NCBI GenBank assembly: GCA_016490735.1
Contig: JAEMWC010000023.1
Coordinates: 317,501-381,500 of the forward strand
Origin: Pachyseris speciosa
Lineage: Eukaryota; Cnidaria; Anthozoa; Scleractinia; Pachyseridae
Length of the DNA: 64,000 nt
Direction: 5' to 3'
How positions within the stretch are numbered: position 1 is the first letter of the stretch; each line of letters begins with the position of its first letter. Below the pieces are notes generated by a model, which did not search any database, was not told where the DNA came from, and saw only the letters and a program-made list of their open reading frames with translations. Below, piece by piece: positions 15,801-26,019 of the stretch. Made by a program: the position numbers and the translations under genes.

Positions 15801-16300
15801 GCCATTTAAAGTGTTTTTCATGTGTGTGTTTTTTACCTTCGGGTAATGTTTCTTTGAGATAACTGAATTTTTGTGTTGGCATATATCCGAAATGGTTTGT
15901 TTCTTTCAGCTCTGCTACATTATTTAGTGTCCAAAATAAAAGCAAAGTCTGGATGCACAATTCACCAGACCGAATTAACACGGGATTAACAGCTGCGAAA
16001 TTATAACAAGACCTTTTACAGCGGTCAATTAAACATACTTTGCAGTAAGTTTTAAGGCGCCTCTTTCAGTATTTCTAAAGTAAAGTTTCTTCTTTTACCC
16101 CTTTTAAGGAGAATGCACTAACGTTTTTCATCCCGCTAGCTACGCGCAAAAATGTACAAAGGATTTTCCCAAGCTCCGTGGCTTTTCTTCGTGACAATTA
16201 AATATTCAACGTTTTACTCAAATGTCAACGAATGCTCGTTGTGTGGCCCAGATTAACTTAGCCTTTAACTTTAAGCTTATAAAGCCTTAAGGCATTATAT
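12840..16300. other. No gene recognised apart from an inverted repeat
   Basis: The open frames at 12943-13373, 14919-15233 and 15304-15597 have no recognisable domain, start context or splice partners. The only larger structure is the inverted repeat at 13945-14340. Confidence 0.4.
13945..14340. repeat. Imperfect inverted repeat (foldback/MITE-like)
   Basis: The left arm (about 13945-14060) holds AATGCACATCTCATCGG and GGGTCAACCCCC. The right arm (about 14205-14335) holds the complements GGGGGTCGACCCC and CCAATGACATGTGCAT. The arms are about 70-80 percent alike by eye. No transposon protein is present. Confidence 0.65.
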
Positions 16301-16846
16301 CTACACTGAAAATGAATAAACAGGCCGGATGCGGGTTAGTTGTTTGACGTCAAAAACAGATCCGTTGCATTTGCGCGTGTTTACATTTTCCGTGTTTGGA
16401 AGCCCACTCAAAGCAGCCGTGATAATAAGTATGCCAATTAAAAAACTGACTTGAGTTATACATTCACCCATTTTTTTCCTTAACCAACGCTTATCTAGAC
16501 TTTTTTGAAGCGTTTGGATTGTCCTTTTCAGTCCTGTGTTTTCTGCTGTTAGTCGTTTACACTCACGAGAGAGTTTGTCGATCCTCTCAATCTCGCTTGC
16601 AAACTTGAGAAAAACACTTTCTGGAGTTGCTGTTGCTGAAACCTGACCACCAACACTTGAACTGTTTTCGTTTGTTTTCTCTTCTGTTTTTATTTTCTTC
16701 GCCGGCTGATATTTACTAGAAAACTGCACGCCGATAAATTTTCTTCGCCCAAATTGGCTGACATTTTTTTTCGCAACTTTCGTTGTAAACAAGTTGTAAA
16801 CAATTAACGAAAGAAGCCCGCGTTTCCAGGAAACAGCAGTCTTTCA
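16301..16846 (-). CDS. Uncertain open frame with coiled coil and one membrane segment
   Basis: An open frame of about 180 codons with no in-frame ATG near its start (the first lies only after a basic stretch in the C-terminal third). If real it would be an exon or a partial gene. Visible features are a lysine-rich N-terminal part, a charged heptad-like segment around ERIDKLSRECKRL and LKRTIQTLQKSL that suggests a coiled coil, then a hydrophobic stretch ending ILIITAALSGL that could be a membrane helix, and a polar tail before a stop at 16301. I do not recognise the family. There is no supporting neighbour exon. It may be a chance frame or part of an unrecognised element. Confidence 0.25.
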
Positions 16847-16959
16847 AGGTAGAGTACTCTACGCATGTCATAAAATTTCGGGGGTTATGGACATAGGAGG
16901 ATGGATCCCCTTCCGTGAGGGGTAAAGTTATTTGGGATTGACGATTTTCCAGCTGCAAA

Positions 16960-18058
16960 GGATTCTGGGAAGGTTCTTATTATAATTATATATTGTTATT
17001 TAATTATTATCAAACAAAATGTTGACATATTTTATTCGGTGCTAGGTTGCTATCATACCTGCCAAATACATACATTACATATTTTAAAACTGACTATATA
17101 TGCTCAGACCCAGTGTAAGTATCAGCCCATGAAATCAGCACTTTGTATTCATAACTGTCGCGACAGTGAGCTCGATCAGAAAATTTCACAACAGTTCCAC
17201 TTACTTGACCTTTGATCAGTTATACATCTGCAGTGTACGGTCTTTGCTTAACTCTCTATGTACCGCGTAAAACGTCTCCAAACTATTGCATCGTTTTCAA
17301 ACATCCTACGTTAAAACCGTTAAAACAGAGAGCTTTTCATTTGCTGAAGACTCACGCTTGAAAAGCGGTTAGTGACCTTTTTGGCGGAATATTTGGAGCC
17401 GTTATTCGGCGGTTTACCAAAGGAATGCGACAAGTAGTTGGAATGCGTCGGCGTGATTTTTCTTTGAAAAAACCGGATGTGAGACACATTTCATTTCCAT
17501 ATGCCATTAATCGAGATATTTTTAAAGGCTAACCCAATTAAGACGGAATCCACCAGAAGTTCGAGTAACAAGTGGACAAAAACTTTGTGCCAAGATTATT
17601 TTCATCGTATTGCAAACTTCTGTACGACTGTTTTGAATATCTTCTCAAAAAAAGATCATTTCTAGCAACACCAAACGTCGAAAACGAAGTTTGAAGTAGT
17701 GTATGAAACACTTGAAAGTACTGGTGAAACGAAACTGATGATGAAATTTTGCCTGTGTTTGGACAAGTTCTCTAAACTTCTCTCGTTCCCATGGGAAACT
17801 GTTTTCGGTGTTATTTCAGGCAATTACCTATGTATTTAGCTTTAAGAAAATGTAAAAATGACTGTGAAATACTGAAAATTATTCTGGTACCAGATTTTTG
17901 TCCACTAAAACCTGAAATTGCTCGATTTTCTAGCGCATTTCGTCTTAATTCTTCCACGCATCATAACAAAAACGACATTCGTTATAATTTACGGGCTTCG
18001 TGCCTGATGTAGAATGTAGAATGTAGAATAACGTAACGTAACTGCATGCCAACATTTC
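16960..18058. other. No gene recognised
   Basis: AT-rich sequence with no supported exon, RNA gene or clear repeat. Confidence 0.45.
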
Positions 18059-18755
18059 AGCCCTGGAAAAACTATCGAACAAAGTTGGATCCAACATCCA
18101 GCAATGCTGGATGAGAATGTTGAGATAGCGGCAAAACACTATCCAACATTGCTAGACGAAACAAGCTACCGGTACAAGTTGGCGCTAAATTTAATTCAAA
18201 ACATGGCGCTAAAACGGAAACGAAAAGTGCTTATATAGCGTTACATGTAACTGATGTAACGTTTATGGTGCTAGAGCTGTTCGAGGAAGTAAATGACGGT
18301 GTCAAGCGAGTAAAGACCTTGGAATTGTTAAGAGAGCGAGCTGAAAAGGGTATGATCCATGCCGCTCAATTGTTATCATTGCAAGATGCACCCGCAATGA
18401 TTAAGGAGATGATGAGAATGAGACTGGATCAGTTCGCAGAAAATTTAAACGCTATGGAACCGGACATCTGCAAACAGAGCACCAAAACAGTGATTTTTGA
18501 TTGGATAGCAGGGCGAACGCGACTCACTTTAGGATATAACTTTGTTGGAAGAGCGGCAAAACACTACAACATTTTTCATCGAGTAGAATTGTTGAACGTA
18601 ATGTTTGATCAAAAGCAAACTCTATCCAACATTTGATCGAGCAAAAATTGTTGGACGAACATCATCCAACATGGGCGGCCAAACATTCGAACAATGTTAG
18701 ATCAAGCAAAGTTGGAACGTTCAATCCAACTTTGTTCGATAGTTTGGCCAGGGCT
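18059..18755. mobile_element. TIR element, about 700 bp, with one ORF
   Basis: The left end AGCCCTGG, then AACTATCGAACAAAGTTGGAT, is matched in inverted orientation at the right end (ATCCAACTTTGTTCGATAGT, then TTGGCCAGGGCT). Subterminal parts of both ends carry repeated ATCCAACATT and GATC-AGCAAA motifs. No convincing target duplication is visible. A fragment with the same CCCTGGCCAAAC end occurs near 54290. The superfamily is unknown. Confidence 0.75.
18265..18636 (+). CDS. Unrecognised 123-aa ORF inside the TIR element
   Basis: A true ATG frame of 123 codons. It is rich in charged and helix-forming residues (FEEVNDGVKRVKTLELL, then MIKEMMRMRLDQF) and ends just inside the right subterminal repeats, so it fills the inside of the TIR element almost exactly. 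I see no transposase catalytic pattern and no known domain. It could be an element-encoded accessory or DNA-binding protein, a remnant of a transposase, or a captured host exon. No frame break is visible, unlike the other protein-like regions of this window. Confidence 0.4.
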   Translation: MVLELFEEVNDGVKRVKTLELLRERAEKGMIHAAQLLSLQDAPAMIKEMMRMRLDQFAENLNAMEPDICKQSTKTVIFDWIAGRTRLTLGYNFVGRAAKHYNIFHRVELLNVMFDQKQTLSNI

Positions 18756-19699
18756 TTCCATCCATTCAGGGTACGTGACACAATATAGATCAATCTATAC
18801 CTGCGGTATCCGATATCAACGTCATTATTCATTGCGATAAGAATGTTCATATTCAAATGCCAAAGGAACGCATGCTTTGAAACTGAATGGTACGGTGTAC
18901 CTCGACCATCGCAGTTTAAAATAAGTTAATGTGCAAATATAAGGATGAGATCTATACACTTGTACACTGTGCCCAACTTCCGATCTTCCTACACGGATAT
19001 GAGTCTCCAACAAAAAGCAGATGGACGACTACTGTCGAAGTAAGATCTCTGTGGACCGCCAATGTCTTACACCATTCAGGTAGGAATTTCAACGTAGAAC
19101 TTGTTCCCACTTGCTACAATAAGAGTATGAAATATTTAAAGTGTTGGTGGGCCTTGAGGTAAGACCTCTCTGAAATTGTCGATTTGGGTAGCTCGCTTGA
19201 CAAACAAATACAAGACGGTTATTTTGTCAGAGTGCGCGCCATTTTTTAACACTAGTTTCACCCTCGGATAAAATTTCAGTTGTCTGTGCGTAGCTAATGA
19301 TGACCGAGAAATGGCTCAAACAGTCAACATGACTCGAAGACATCTTTTACAACCTCTTTTACAACCTTAGTCCTTTCCGAGTATTGACATTTTAACCCAT
19401 AATTTCTCAAGTTTGCTTTCTTTGGCTCAATTTGCTGGCTTATAATTTCTGGGGCTCTTTCTTCGGAAAGAAGACTCAGGGCCTCCACAGACTGGACATT
19501 TACTACAATTTGTTGTCGATAACTAAAATGTTATTGACAACTGAAAAACGCGGTGTGTGAGACAAGTTGACGACAACTAAACGCTAAATTTTAAGTTGTC
19601 GACAACTAAGCAGTTTCCCTTTTCAATCTGTGGAGGCCCTCAAGCTTGAACTTAAAAGCCTTGCATTGGTTCGTAAAGCGGTCGGTATAATATGCAGAC
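18756..19699. other. No gene recognised
   Basis: One open frame (18929-19162) ends near a donor-like CAG/GTAGGA at about 19079, but no partner exon or homology supports it. Confidence 0.35.
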
Positions 19700-20720
19700 T
19701 GTGAAATACATGAAATTGACATTACCTGTATTCTTTTCGAAAAGCGTCAACCTTGAATTTATTGATTGAAAGAGTACATTCTAATTTTACGGCTGACAGA
19801 TTTTACGTTACATTCGTGAGTACCAAACTTAAACCTTGCACACCTCCACGTAGGATTTTAGTCATATCCTGCAGGTGTAATGTTTTCATGGGTGTTTTGT
19901 TGTTCACACATTTACGGTAACGTGATCCGTATTAGCAAATATTGCTGTATAAGATACGTTCCCTCAAGCAATTTCCCCGAAGCCATCTTTTTTAAAAGTC
20001 CCTGAAGAAGTCTGTAATGATCGGACGAAACCGGCCATGCCAGAAAAATAATAAAAGTACACAGGATTTGTTGCTTCAAGTTGCTGTGTGCTTCCCGCAT
20101 GTTCTGTTTTTTCTTTTTACCTTGTTCAAATACATTATATAAATACGAAGTGTTATGGTTTACAAAGTGAAACCAATGCAAAGCGTTTAAGCTTGTCTTT
20201 TCTTTTTGAACAAAGGACGCCAGAAAATATAAGCTAGCAAACTGAGCCAAAGAAAAGAAACTGTTGAGAAATGAGTTAAAATAATGTCAATTTCGCGGGA
20301 GGTGATCTGGGAAAGGCTAAAATATATCGTGTCTCTGACAAAGAGACAATTTTGGTCTCAGTCTTCATTTTATACCCAGTCTCCAGTCTGCAATCTGCAT
20401 TTTATACCTGCCCTGGTCTGTATTTTATACCCAGTATGTAGTCCGGTTTCGTCTGATCCTTGCAAACTTCTTCCATCTCTTCTTCAGTTAGTTTTTGAAA
20501 GGATTGCGCAAGGGAACGTATTTTAGACCGATTGCTGACAATGTTTACCAAAAATACAGGTCATGTTCCTGTAAAGGTGTGAACAACAAAACACCCTTGC
20601 AGGATATGACTAAAATACAGTCCCGCGTGAAGGTGTGCAAGGTTCAAACGTTAAATCCGTGAGCCCGAAAAAGGTTGACGCCTTTCGAAAAGAATAATGT
20701 GAATTTCACGGGAGTCGATT
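19700..20720. repeat. 1-kb imperfect palindrome
   Basis: The left part (about 19729-20040) reappears as reverse complement in the right part (about 20440-20705). Paired blocks are ATTCTTTTCGAAAAGCGTC with GACGCCTTTCGAAAAGAAT, CCTTGCACACCT with AGGTGTGCAAGG, AGTCATATCCTGCAGG with its counterpart near 20600, TTTTGTTGTTCACAC with GTGTGAACAACAAAA, and CGGACGAAACCGG with CCGGTTTCGTCTG. The arms differ by substitutions and small indels, and about 400 bp lies between them. It looks like a head-to-head duplicated element. Confidence 0.8.
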
Positions 20721-20880
20721 ACATGACACTAGTACAAGTTAAAAATTGAAAATATATCACGTATTCCTCAGTCTCCATTTTATACCCAGTTTACAGTCTG
20801 CAATAGGAATTTAATACCTGGTCTGCGTTTAATAAATATACCTAGTCTGCAGCCTGCAGTCTACATTTTATACTGCCCGA
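20365..20880. repeat. Dispersed short tandem motif TTTTATACCCAG-TCTGCAGTCTGC
   Basis: Clusters at about 20365-20440 and 20770-20880 consist of variants of CATTTTATACCCAGTCT and CAGTCTGCA in head-to-tail order. The second cluster lies outside the right arm of the 1-kb palindrome. No coding role is inferred. Confidence 0.7.
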
Positions 20881-20913
20881 TCACCTATTCTACTTTGGAG
20901 TAACTTCAGTGTC

Positions 20914-21226
20914 CTTCGCAGCCGTTGTTAGGTCGTCACGTAACGCTCCTCCCCACCAACGGCTGCTCGCTCGAGCTTTGCATTCCTTTCCCTCCGTTAC
21001 CGAGAACCAATAAAATGCATGTAATTCTTGCAGCTGCGTCAATTATATTTCTCGTTATATTTGCCGCCAAAAACACAACAAGACGAGGACTAGGACCAGG
21101 TTTCTAGAAAATGGAAGCCTACTCCTTATTGGTCAGTTTGAAGGAAACGAATGCAAAGCTCGAGTGAACAGCCATTAGTGAGGAGGAGCGTTGCGTGAAG
21201 ACCCAAATAACGGCTGAGAAAGAGAC
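20914..21226. mobile_element. Foldback MITE, about 310 bp
   Basis: The left arm holds CCTTCGCAGCCGTT, CGTCACGTAACGCTCCTCC and CGAGCTTTGCATTC. The right arm holds the complements GAATGCAAAGCTCGAG, GAGGAGCGTTGCGTGA and AACGGCTGAGAA. The core CTTCGCAGC-GTT plus TGTCACG also occurs inside the hairpin at 25779-26019, which suggests related families. Confidence 0.75.
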
Positions 21227-21345
21227 TAGAGTCACTTGTGATTGAACAGATTCACCAAAATCCAATAAAATCCTCTGAAAGCCCTCACTAATTGCAAATA
21301 CCTCTTAACAGCTGCTTAACGTTATTATTTCACTTTCTTTTTCAG

Positions 21346-21429
21346 GCACAGAATACCGTTCTTACGAAGATTACTCCCGATGAGTACCTTAAATCGCTAA
21401 ATGGTTTAATTTCATCTATGCTGTTCTGA
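21346..21429 (+). CDS. Possible terminal exon, family not recognised
   Basis: A pyrimidine-rich tract and CAG acceptor at 21340-21345 are followed by 27 open codons beginning AQNTVLTKITPDEYLKSL and then a TGA. Composition and splice context look like a last exon. No upstream exon was found, because the adjacent 400 bp is a MITE. This is a weak call based on one site. Confidence 0.2.
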   Translation, partial: AQNTVLTKITPDEYLKSLNGLISSMLF

Positions 21430-22248
21430 ATCGCTGATTAAAGATAACTGCAAACACACCTACTCCTGTACATGGTAATTTAAGGAAAAAACAAATAGTT
21501 CAATTCAGTTCTCAAACTGACTTTCAATGCTTTCTGAACCCAATTTTTTTTTGGCAAGCTAGAACGACAGTTTATATTAGTCAGATATTTGCCACCGGTC
21601 TAATTAATCTAAGTAATTGATTTCGTTTTCTGCTTGTTATAACTGACGTTGGAAATTTCCATGGTCAGTATCTGCTTGTTATCAGTGACGTTGGAAATGT
21701 CACTTTCTGCTTGTTGTGAATGTTATTAATGGTCACTTTTCTGTTTGCCTGTATATGGAAGGTGGAAATTGTTTGACGGTATCGCGACAGACACAATTTT
21801 AAAGGCAAGCAGCATATTTGCAGACAAACAATTTTTGTTGTAATATTGCAAAATGCTATGAAAAATATGGCAAACTATTCTCTCTGTTAGAGAAATATTA
21901 CAAACCTTACTTTGAATTCGGGAAAATCCGCCTGCTTTTAGTAAATTATAAACGTTCTTTGCACAAAATCAAGATGTGAATTTGGCACAAATACTATCAA
22001 AAAGGCAAGTTTTTGTCAAAATAAAGCTACTTTAGAATACTCCGTGAGGTTTTAGAACGTGTTGTAAGTACTATTGCAGTCTTTCCAAGACAGTGTGTGG
22101 TCAGCTCGCTATGTCTGTAATTTTCAGTATCTGTCATTTTAACGACAGTATTTATTTAAGTGTGCATGCCTACCATGCTTTGCGTCAAAAGCTGGAAGAA
22201 AAATAGAATAAATTACGACGGAAAATTAGTCTCAATGAAGGGAATATG
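21430..22248. other. No gene recognised
   Basis: AT-rich sequence. A small repeated phrase (GACGTTGGAAAT and neighbours) occurs twice near 21645-21700. Confidence 0.4.
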
Positions 22249-22491
22249 TTCCCTGCTAGCAGAGGTCTCTAGCGGCGAGAAAGGAGAGAGACCTCTGCCG
22301 GTGCCCGACAAGTTTCCTATCGCGCAAGCGCTAGCGTTCCCTTGACAACGAATGACGTATTTTTCACGTGCGACCTTACTCAGCAGACCGGTTTGCTCGT
22401 GAAATTTGCACGTTCTCAACAAACTACAATAAAAGATTCTGATGTCCGAGATGAAATTTATTCTCCTCAAACAGGATGTTACTAATACCAG

Positions 22492-22572
22492 GAACGAGGA
22501 ACGGGGAACGGGGAACGGGAAAGGGAAAATCTGGAACGGGGAACCGGGAACCGGGAACGGGAGTCTGGGAAC
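22492..22572. repeat. G-rich minisatellite (GGGAAC/GGGAACC)
   Basis: About 80 bp of tandem GGGAACG and GGGAACC variants, with strong purine asymmetry on the plus strand. Four or more short G runs lie close together, so G-quadruplex formation is possible. Confidence 0.85.
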
Positions 22573-22579
22573 CAACGTA

Positions 22580-22943
22580 CAGTGGTAATCTGCATATGCG
22601 ATTTCTATGTCTTCAAGAGATGGAGAGTCACCTTCGATCTTGATAGCTTTGATTCCGGCAGTCTTTCACACGATAATATCTGGTCTTTTATGAGGGAATT
22701 CAACGGAGACACGATCAAAACTACTGGCTCGGGAGGGTAGACTTGCAAACTTGACAACTCTGCGGCTACGCGGATTGCCAGTTGGAAAATCAAAGATTTT
22801 CCGTAGCCCCTCGGAAGACACACGAATGTATCGCGTTTGTTCAAGAACGCAATAATATCTTTCTTCTGCACTGGTGTTATATCCTTCATATTGTGACTGT
22901 TGAGGGACGAAATGGCCGATTTAAAAGCTCGATCGAAGTGCAT
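22580..22943 (-). pseudogene. RecQ-like DNA helicase, N-terminal fragment
   Basis: Beginning at about 22943 the frame gives a region typical of the cnidarian RecQ-like helicase family: FDRAF, then the Q-motif-like KDITPVQKKDII, then motif I as LPRGYGKSLIFQ, then motif Ia as IVSPLNSLIKDQ. Motif I normally reads PTGYGKS; here the Thr is Arg. After LSCERL a one-base frame change is needed to keep similarity (GIKAIKIEGD follows in the next frame). The DEAH motif and everything downstream are absent. The fragment ends beside the G-rich minisatellite and lies wholly within the TIR element, so it is probably captured or inserted cargo, not a working gene. Confidence 0.8.
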
Positions 22944-23217
22944 TTAGCTTTCAGTCAAAGACGCCATTACGATTGTAGTACAGTGGGCTCAGAAGTTTTC
23001 ATCAGAGAATAGAAACAGAGCAAGCGCATTCCTGTTTAACGGAAACCGGTTTTCCAAAACCGGTTAGTTTCGACCAAGAATGTGGTCGGCGGCTACATGA
23101 AAGAACTCGTCGGGCACCGGCGGAGGTCTCTCTCCTTTCCCGCCGCCAGAGACCTCTGCTAGCAGGGAAGGGAATATTCTGATTAAAAAGGACACGACAC
23201 AAGTACACAAACCGAAT

Positions 23218-23665
23218 TAAGATTTTGCCCCGAAAATCGGACTCGGACGATTTTGAGCTCCGAAAAGTGGGCTCCAAAAATAATGGGATTGTGGAGTAAA
23301 AAATCGGAGTCTCAGAAGATTTTGGACTCAGAAAACCGGACTCAAAAAATTCTGGGTTAGTGGAATAACAAATCGACACAGGATTTTGAGCTCCGAAAAT
23401 CGGACTCAAAAAATTCTGGGTTAGTGGAGTAAAAAATTGGACTCTTAAGATTTTGATCTCCGAAAATCGGACTCAAGAAATTCTGCGTTAGTGGAGTAAA
23501 TAATCGGACTCAGAAACTTTTGAACTCCGAAAATCGGACTCATCAAATTCTGGGTTAGTGGAGTAAAAAGTTTTATGTCCGAAAATCGGGTTCATGATTC
23601 ATAGTAAACGGGTTCCACTGAAACTTACCAGATTCGTGGGACAAAAATCATGTCTCCGAAAATCG
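23218..23665. repeat. Tandem array, about 60-bp unit, palindromic core in reverse orientation
   Basis: Six or more units each contain CTCCGAAAATCGGACTC followed by AAATTCTGGGTTAGTGGAG. The core is the reverse complement of the core of the array at 7500-8125, but the spacers differ. The array begins about 50 bp outside the TIR element. Confidence 0.85.
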
Positions 23666-23869
23666 GATCCAAAACAGAATACAATTCATTTAAAATTCAA
23701 ACTTTACCTCGGATTTCAATTCTCATCCTACAGAAATTCATAAAGAGGACCTAATTCAAATTTGAAGAAAATATATCCCTATGAAATATCGATATTTACA
23801 CTAGTCTTAACATAAAAAATTGCAGAAACGAAAAACATTGTGATTTTAGTTTAGAAAAGGCAAAATTAC

Positions 23870-24040
23870 TTTGGAATGCCTTTTTGTTGTTACTTTCCTA
23901 TGAGATATTTGTTAGTCTTGCGATATTTTGGATTCTTGCTAAAAAAGATTTTGTCGTTGCAGACAAACTCCTTGTTACTTTTGCGATTTTTGCGACATTC
24001 GTGGCTTTTCCAGGCCCCCTTTGCCTTTGTTACTTTGTCG
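23870..24040. repeat. Interspersed repeat, copy 2 of 2
   Basis: Same sequence family and orientation as 6950-7120. The hydrophobic open frames at 23876-24165 are translations of this repeat. Confidence 0.65.
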
Positions 24041-24374
24041 TTACTTTCCTATGCGATGTTTGTTTGTCTACACTATGCTGGATAGCATTTTACGCCGTTG
24101 TGAAAAATACTCCGGCCTGGTGTGAACAGAAGTGGCCCAAAACCGCCGCCACTCCTCGTTGTTGATTTCCGTTTCGGTTCGATTCTTTGTTCACACTACT
24201 CCAGAAAGTGTCACGCAAACCAATTCGATATGTGACGATTCAACTTTCAAGACCGCAGCGGCCCAGCATCGCTCCGCGCAAAAATCGTGCCGAAATCATC
24301 GTTTTGAATGTGAACAAAAGCCTTATGCGATGTGGTTTTCGTGCCGGCACAAGAACTATCCGGTATGGTTAAAG

Positions 24375-24690
24375 TAGGGTTAAAGTGGCTATTCACATAA
24401 GACTTCATCCTAACAACATTAACAGGGACAGTGGAGTTGAAATTCCTGAAGCGTGGATGCCCACGATCAAACAACACAATAGCCGATCAGTACCAAAGCG
24501 GACCGCTGAGGGACAATTTCCTGTCTGAACGACAAGGATCGAAATCCTCCAATCAACAACAGCCTAAGCGAGGATCAGCCACGGTGCTTCTTATACTCAC
24601 ACGCAGCCAGTCGACCCCATCGCCTGATGAAGACCAGCAGTATAGCGGTCGAAACGTCGCGATCCACATCTTTGTGACTCAATCGTGAGA
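24375..24690 (+). mobile_element. Retroelement 3' fragment (Penelope-like or GIY-YIG type)
   Basis: From about 24378 a frame reads VAIHIRLHPNNINRDSGVEI followed by PEAWMP. This resembles the tail that follows the GIY-YIG domain in Penelope-like proteins (an INRD-G signature). It is followed at 24625-24660 by GATGAAGACC and GGTCGAAACGTCGCG, the CGAAACGTC motif typical of Penelope-like 3' ends (the element ending near 44950 has the same). 5' truncated and decayed. Confidence 0.5.
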
Positions 24691-24737
24691 CAAAAGATTA
24701 ACTCAGCTATCATAATTATTTGTGATAGCAATATTTA

Positions 24738-24790
24738 GCAATTATAGGTAAATATCACCACTTTCACCGACCCAGAGGTGAATAATTGAA
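24738..24790. mobile_element. Fragment of a palindromic MITE
   Basis: TATCACCACTTTCACCGAC and AGGTGAATAATTG match one arm of the palindromic element at 34644-34723 in reverse orientation. One half-palindrome only. Confidence 0.6.
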
Positions 24791-24812
24791 GGGTGTTCCG
24801 CAAAAGGGGCGT

Positions 24813-25170
24813 GAACAACACACGGTTTTCAACTTTGAAGTTAAGCTATCTTTTTTGGTAAGAAAAGTATGTCGGAATGCCTTTTCCAGCTCAATCGCCT
24901 TGGAAAAATCTAACTTTGCAAGCCCGTACGGCAACGAATTCCCTGATATCAATGTGATCCTGTTTCTTGACATCGGTCGTCGTTCTTTGACACAAAAATT
25001 AGTCACTTTCTAGCTTTATCCGCCACGGTTTTGAACTTTGAAGTTGAGCTTTCTTCTTTGGTAAGAAAAATATGGCGAGGTGCCTTTTCCAGCCGCCGGA
25101 ATCGCCTTCAAAAAATCTAACTTTGCAAGCCCGTACAGCAACGAATTCCCTGGTATCAATCAGAAATATT
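24813..25170. repeat. Tandem duplication, about 205-bp unit
   Basis: Two copies, 24815-24962 and 25022-25165, both begin CACGGTTTT-AACTTTGAAGTT and share TTTGGTAAGAAAA, TGCCTTTTCCAGC, TCTAACTTTGCAAGCCCGTAC, and CAACGAATTCCCTG-TATCAAT. About 85 percent identical by eye. No coding frame is kept in both copies. Confidence 0.85.
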
Positions 25171-25778
25171 GTTCCAAAACTATGTAGCTCACGTCCATGG
25201 AACTGTTTTACATCACAGTTTCGGTCCACCACGGTAATCAGCATTGAAGATGGACTTTTCTCAAATCTACTTGGATGAAGGTAAGTATTCATAGAAGCGC
25301 CATGAGTGCTGTGAACGTTTCGCAAGTTCCAAGTTTTCGCAAGTTCGAAGTACCGCCGGCCATTTTGTTATATCATTTTTCGCTTTCCCAGGCTTTTTAC
25401 GGATAGAAATCCTCGGTAAAAGACTGAGAATGACAACAAATCCTTGCGGCGAGATAGCGGGAAAATTAAACAAGAGGAAATCAAATTATCAATTCGCAGT
25501 GATCGTTCGAAGTACAGAACACTTTCATACGCCAAGAATGTCCGAGATTTTACCTAAACAGCCAAAAGTCGATTTATTTATTAGTGGAAATTTTTTAGAT
25601 AACAAACTTTCTTTATTATCTTTATTCTTCGCTGTTGCAGGCAACCGTAGATTACAGGGCCGCCATCTTTTTTTTTTAATTTTGAACCGCCTGCGAGTTT
25701 CTATAGCAACGATCATCCAATAGCATCTCGCCGAGGAAAGAAAGTAATTGACATTTCTCTAGACTGCTCCTAAGTGAC
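25170..25778. other. No gene recognised
   Basis: Short unrelated open frames on both strands; no domain or splice support. Confidence 0.4.
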
Positions 25779-26019
25779 TTAGCTATAGGGTAATAACTTA
25801 CACGCAGAAGTAGCGGCTGATTTTCGAACATGTCTACTTTGGCCCTTTTGATGCTAATCTCCTTCGCAGCGGTTCTTTGGTGGTGTCACGGAAGAAAGGG
25901 AGTTGCGTGACATCCCAAAAACCGGCTGCGAGGGAGACTGCGAGCATCCCAGCGGCCAAAGTAAACATGTTCGAAAATCAGCCGCTACTTCTGCGTGTAA
26001 GTTATTACCCTATAGCTAA
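25779..26019. mobile_element. 241-bp MITE forming a full-length hairpin
   Basis: 66-bp terminal inverted repeats with a single mismatch: TTAGCTATAGGGTAATAACT at the left and AGTTATTACCCTATAGCTAA at the right. Inside, CTCCTTCGCAGCGG pairs imperfectly with CCGGCTGCGAGGGAG and TGTCACG pairs with CGTGACA, so the whole element can fold back. High arm identity indicates a young insertion. No target duplication is obvious. Confidence 0.9.

Larger units (their letters stand above)
22249..23170. mobile_element. MULE-like non-autonomous TIR transposon carrying a helicase fragment
   Basis: Terminal inverted repeats of about 60 bp. The left end runs from TTCCCTGCTAGCAGAGGTCTC (22249) through GAAAGGAGAGAGACCTC to CCGGTGCCCGAC. 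The right end ends in the complement at 23170. Immediately outside are GGGAATATG (left) and GGGAATATT (right), 8 of 9 identical, fitting a 9-bp target duplication. Long TIRs with 8-10-bp duplications are characteristic of Mutator-like elements. No transposase is present. The inside is filled by part of a RecQ-type helicase gene on the minus strand and a purine-rich minisatellite, so it resembles a gene-capturing (Pack-type) element. The superfamily is inferred from structure alone. Confidence 0.7.

Noticed and set aside
22160..22345. Plus-strand 61-codon frame across the left TIR
   Set aside because: It crosses the border of the transposon and has no homology.
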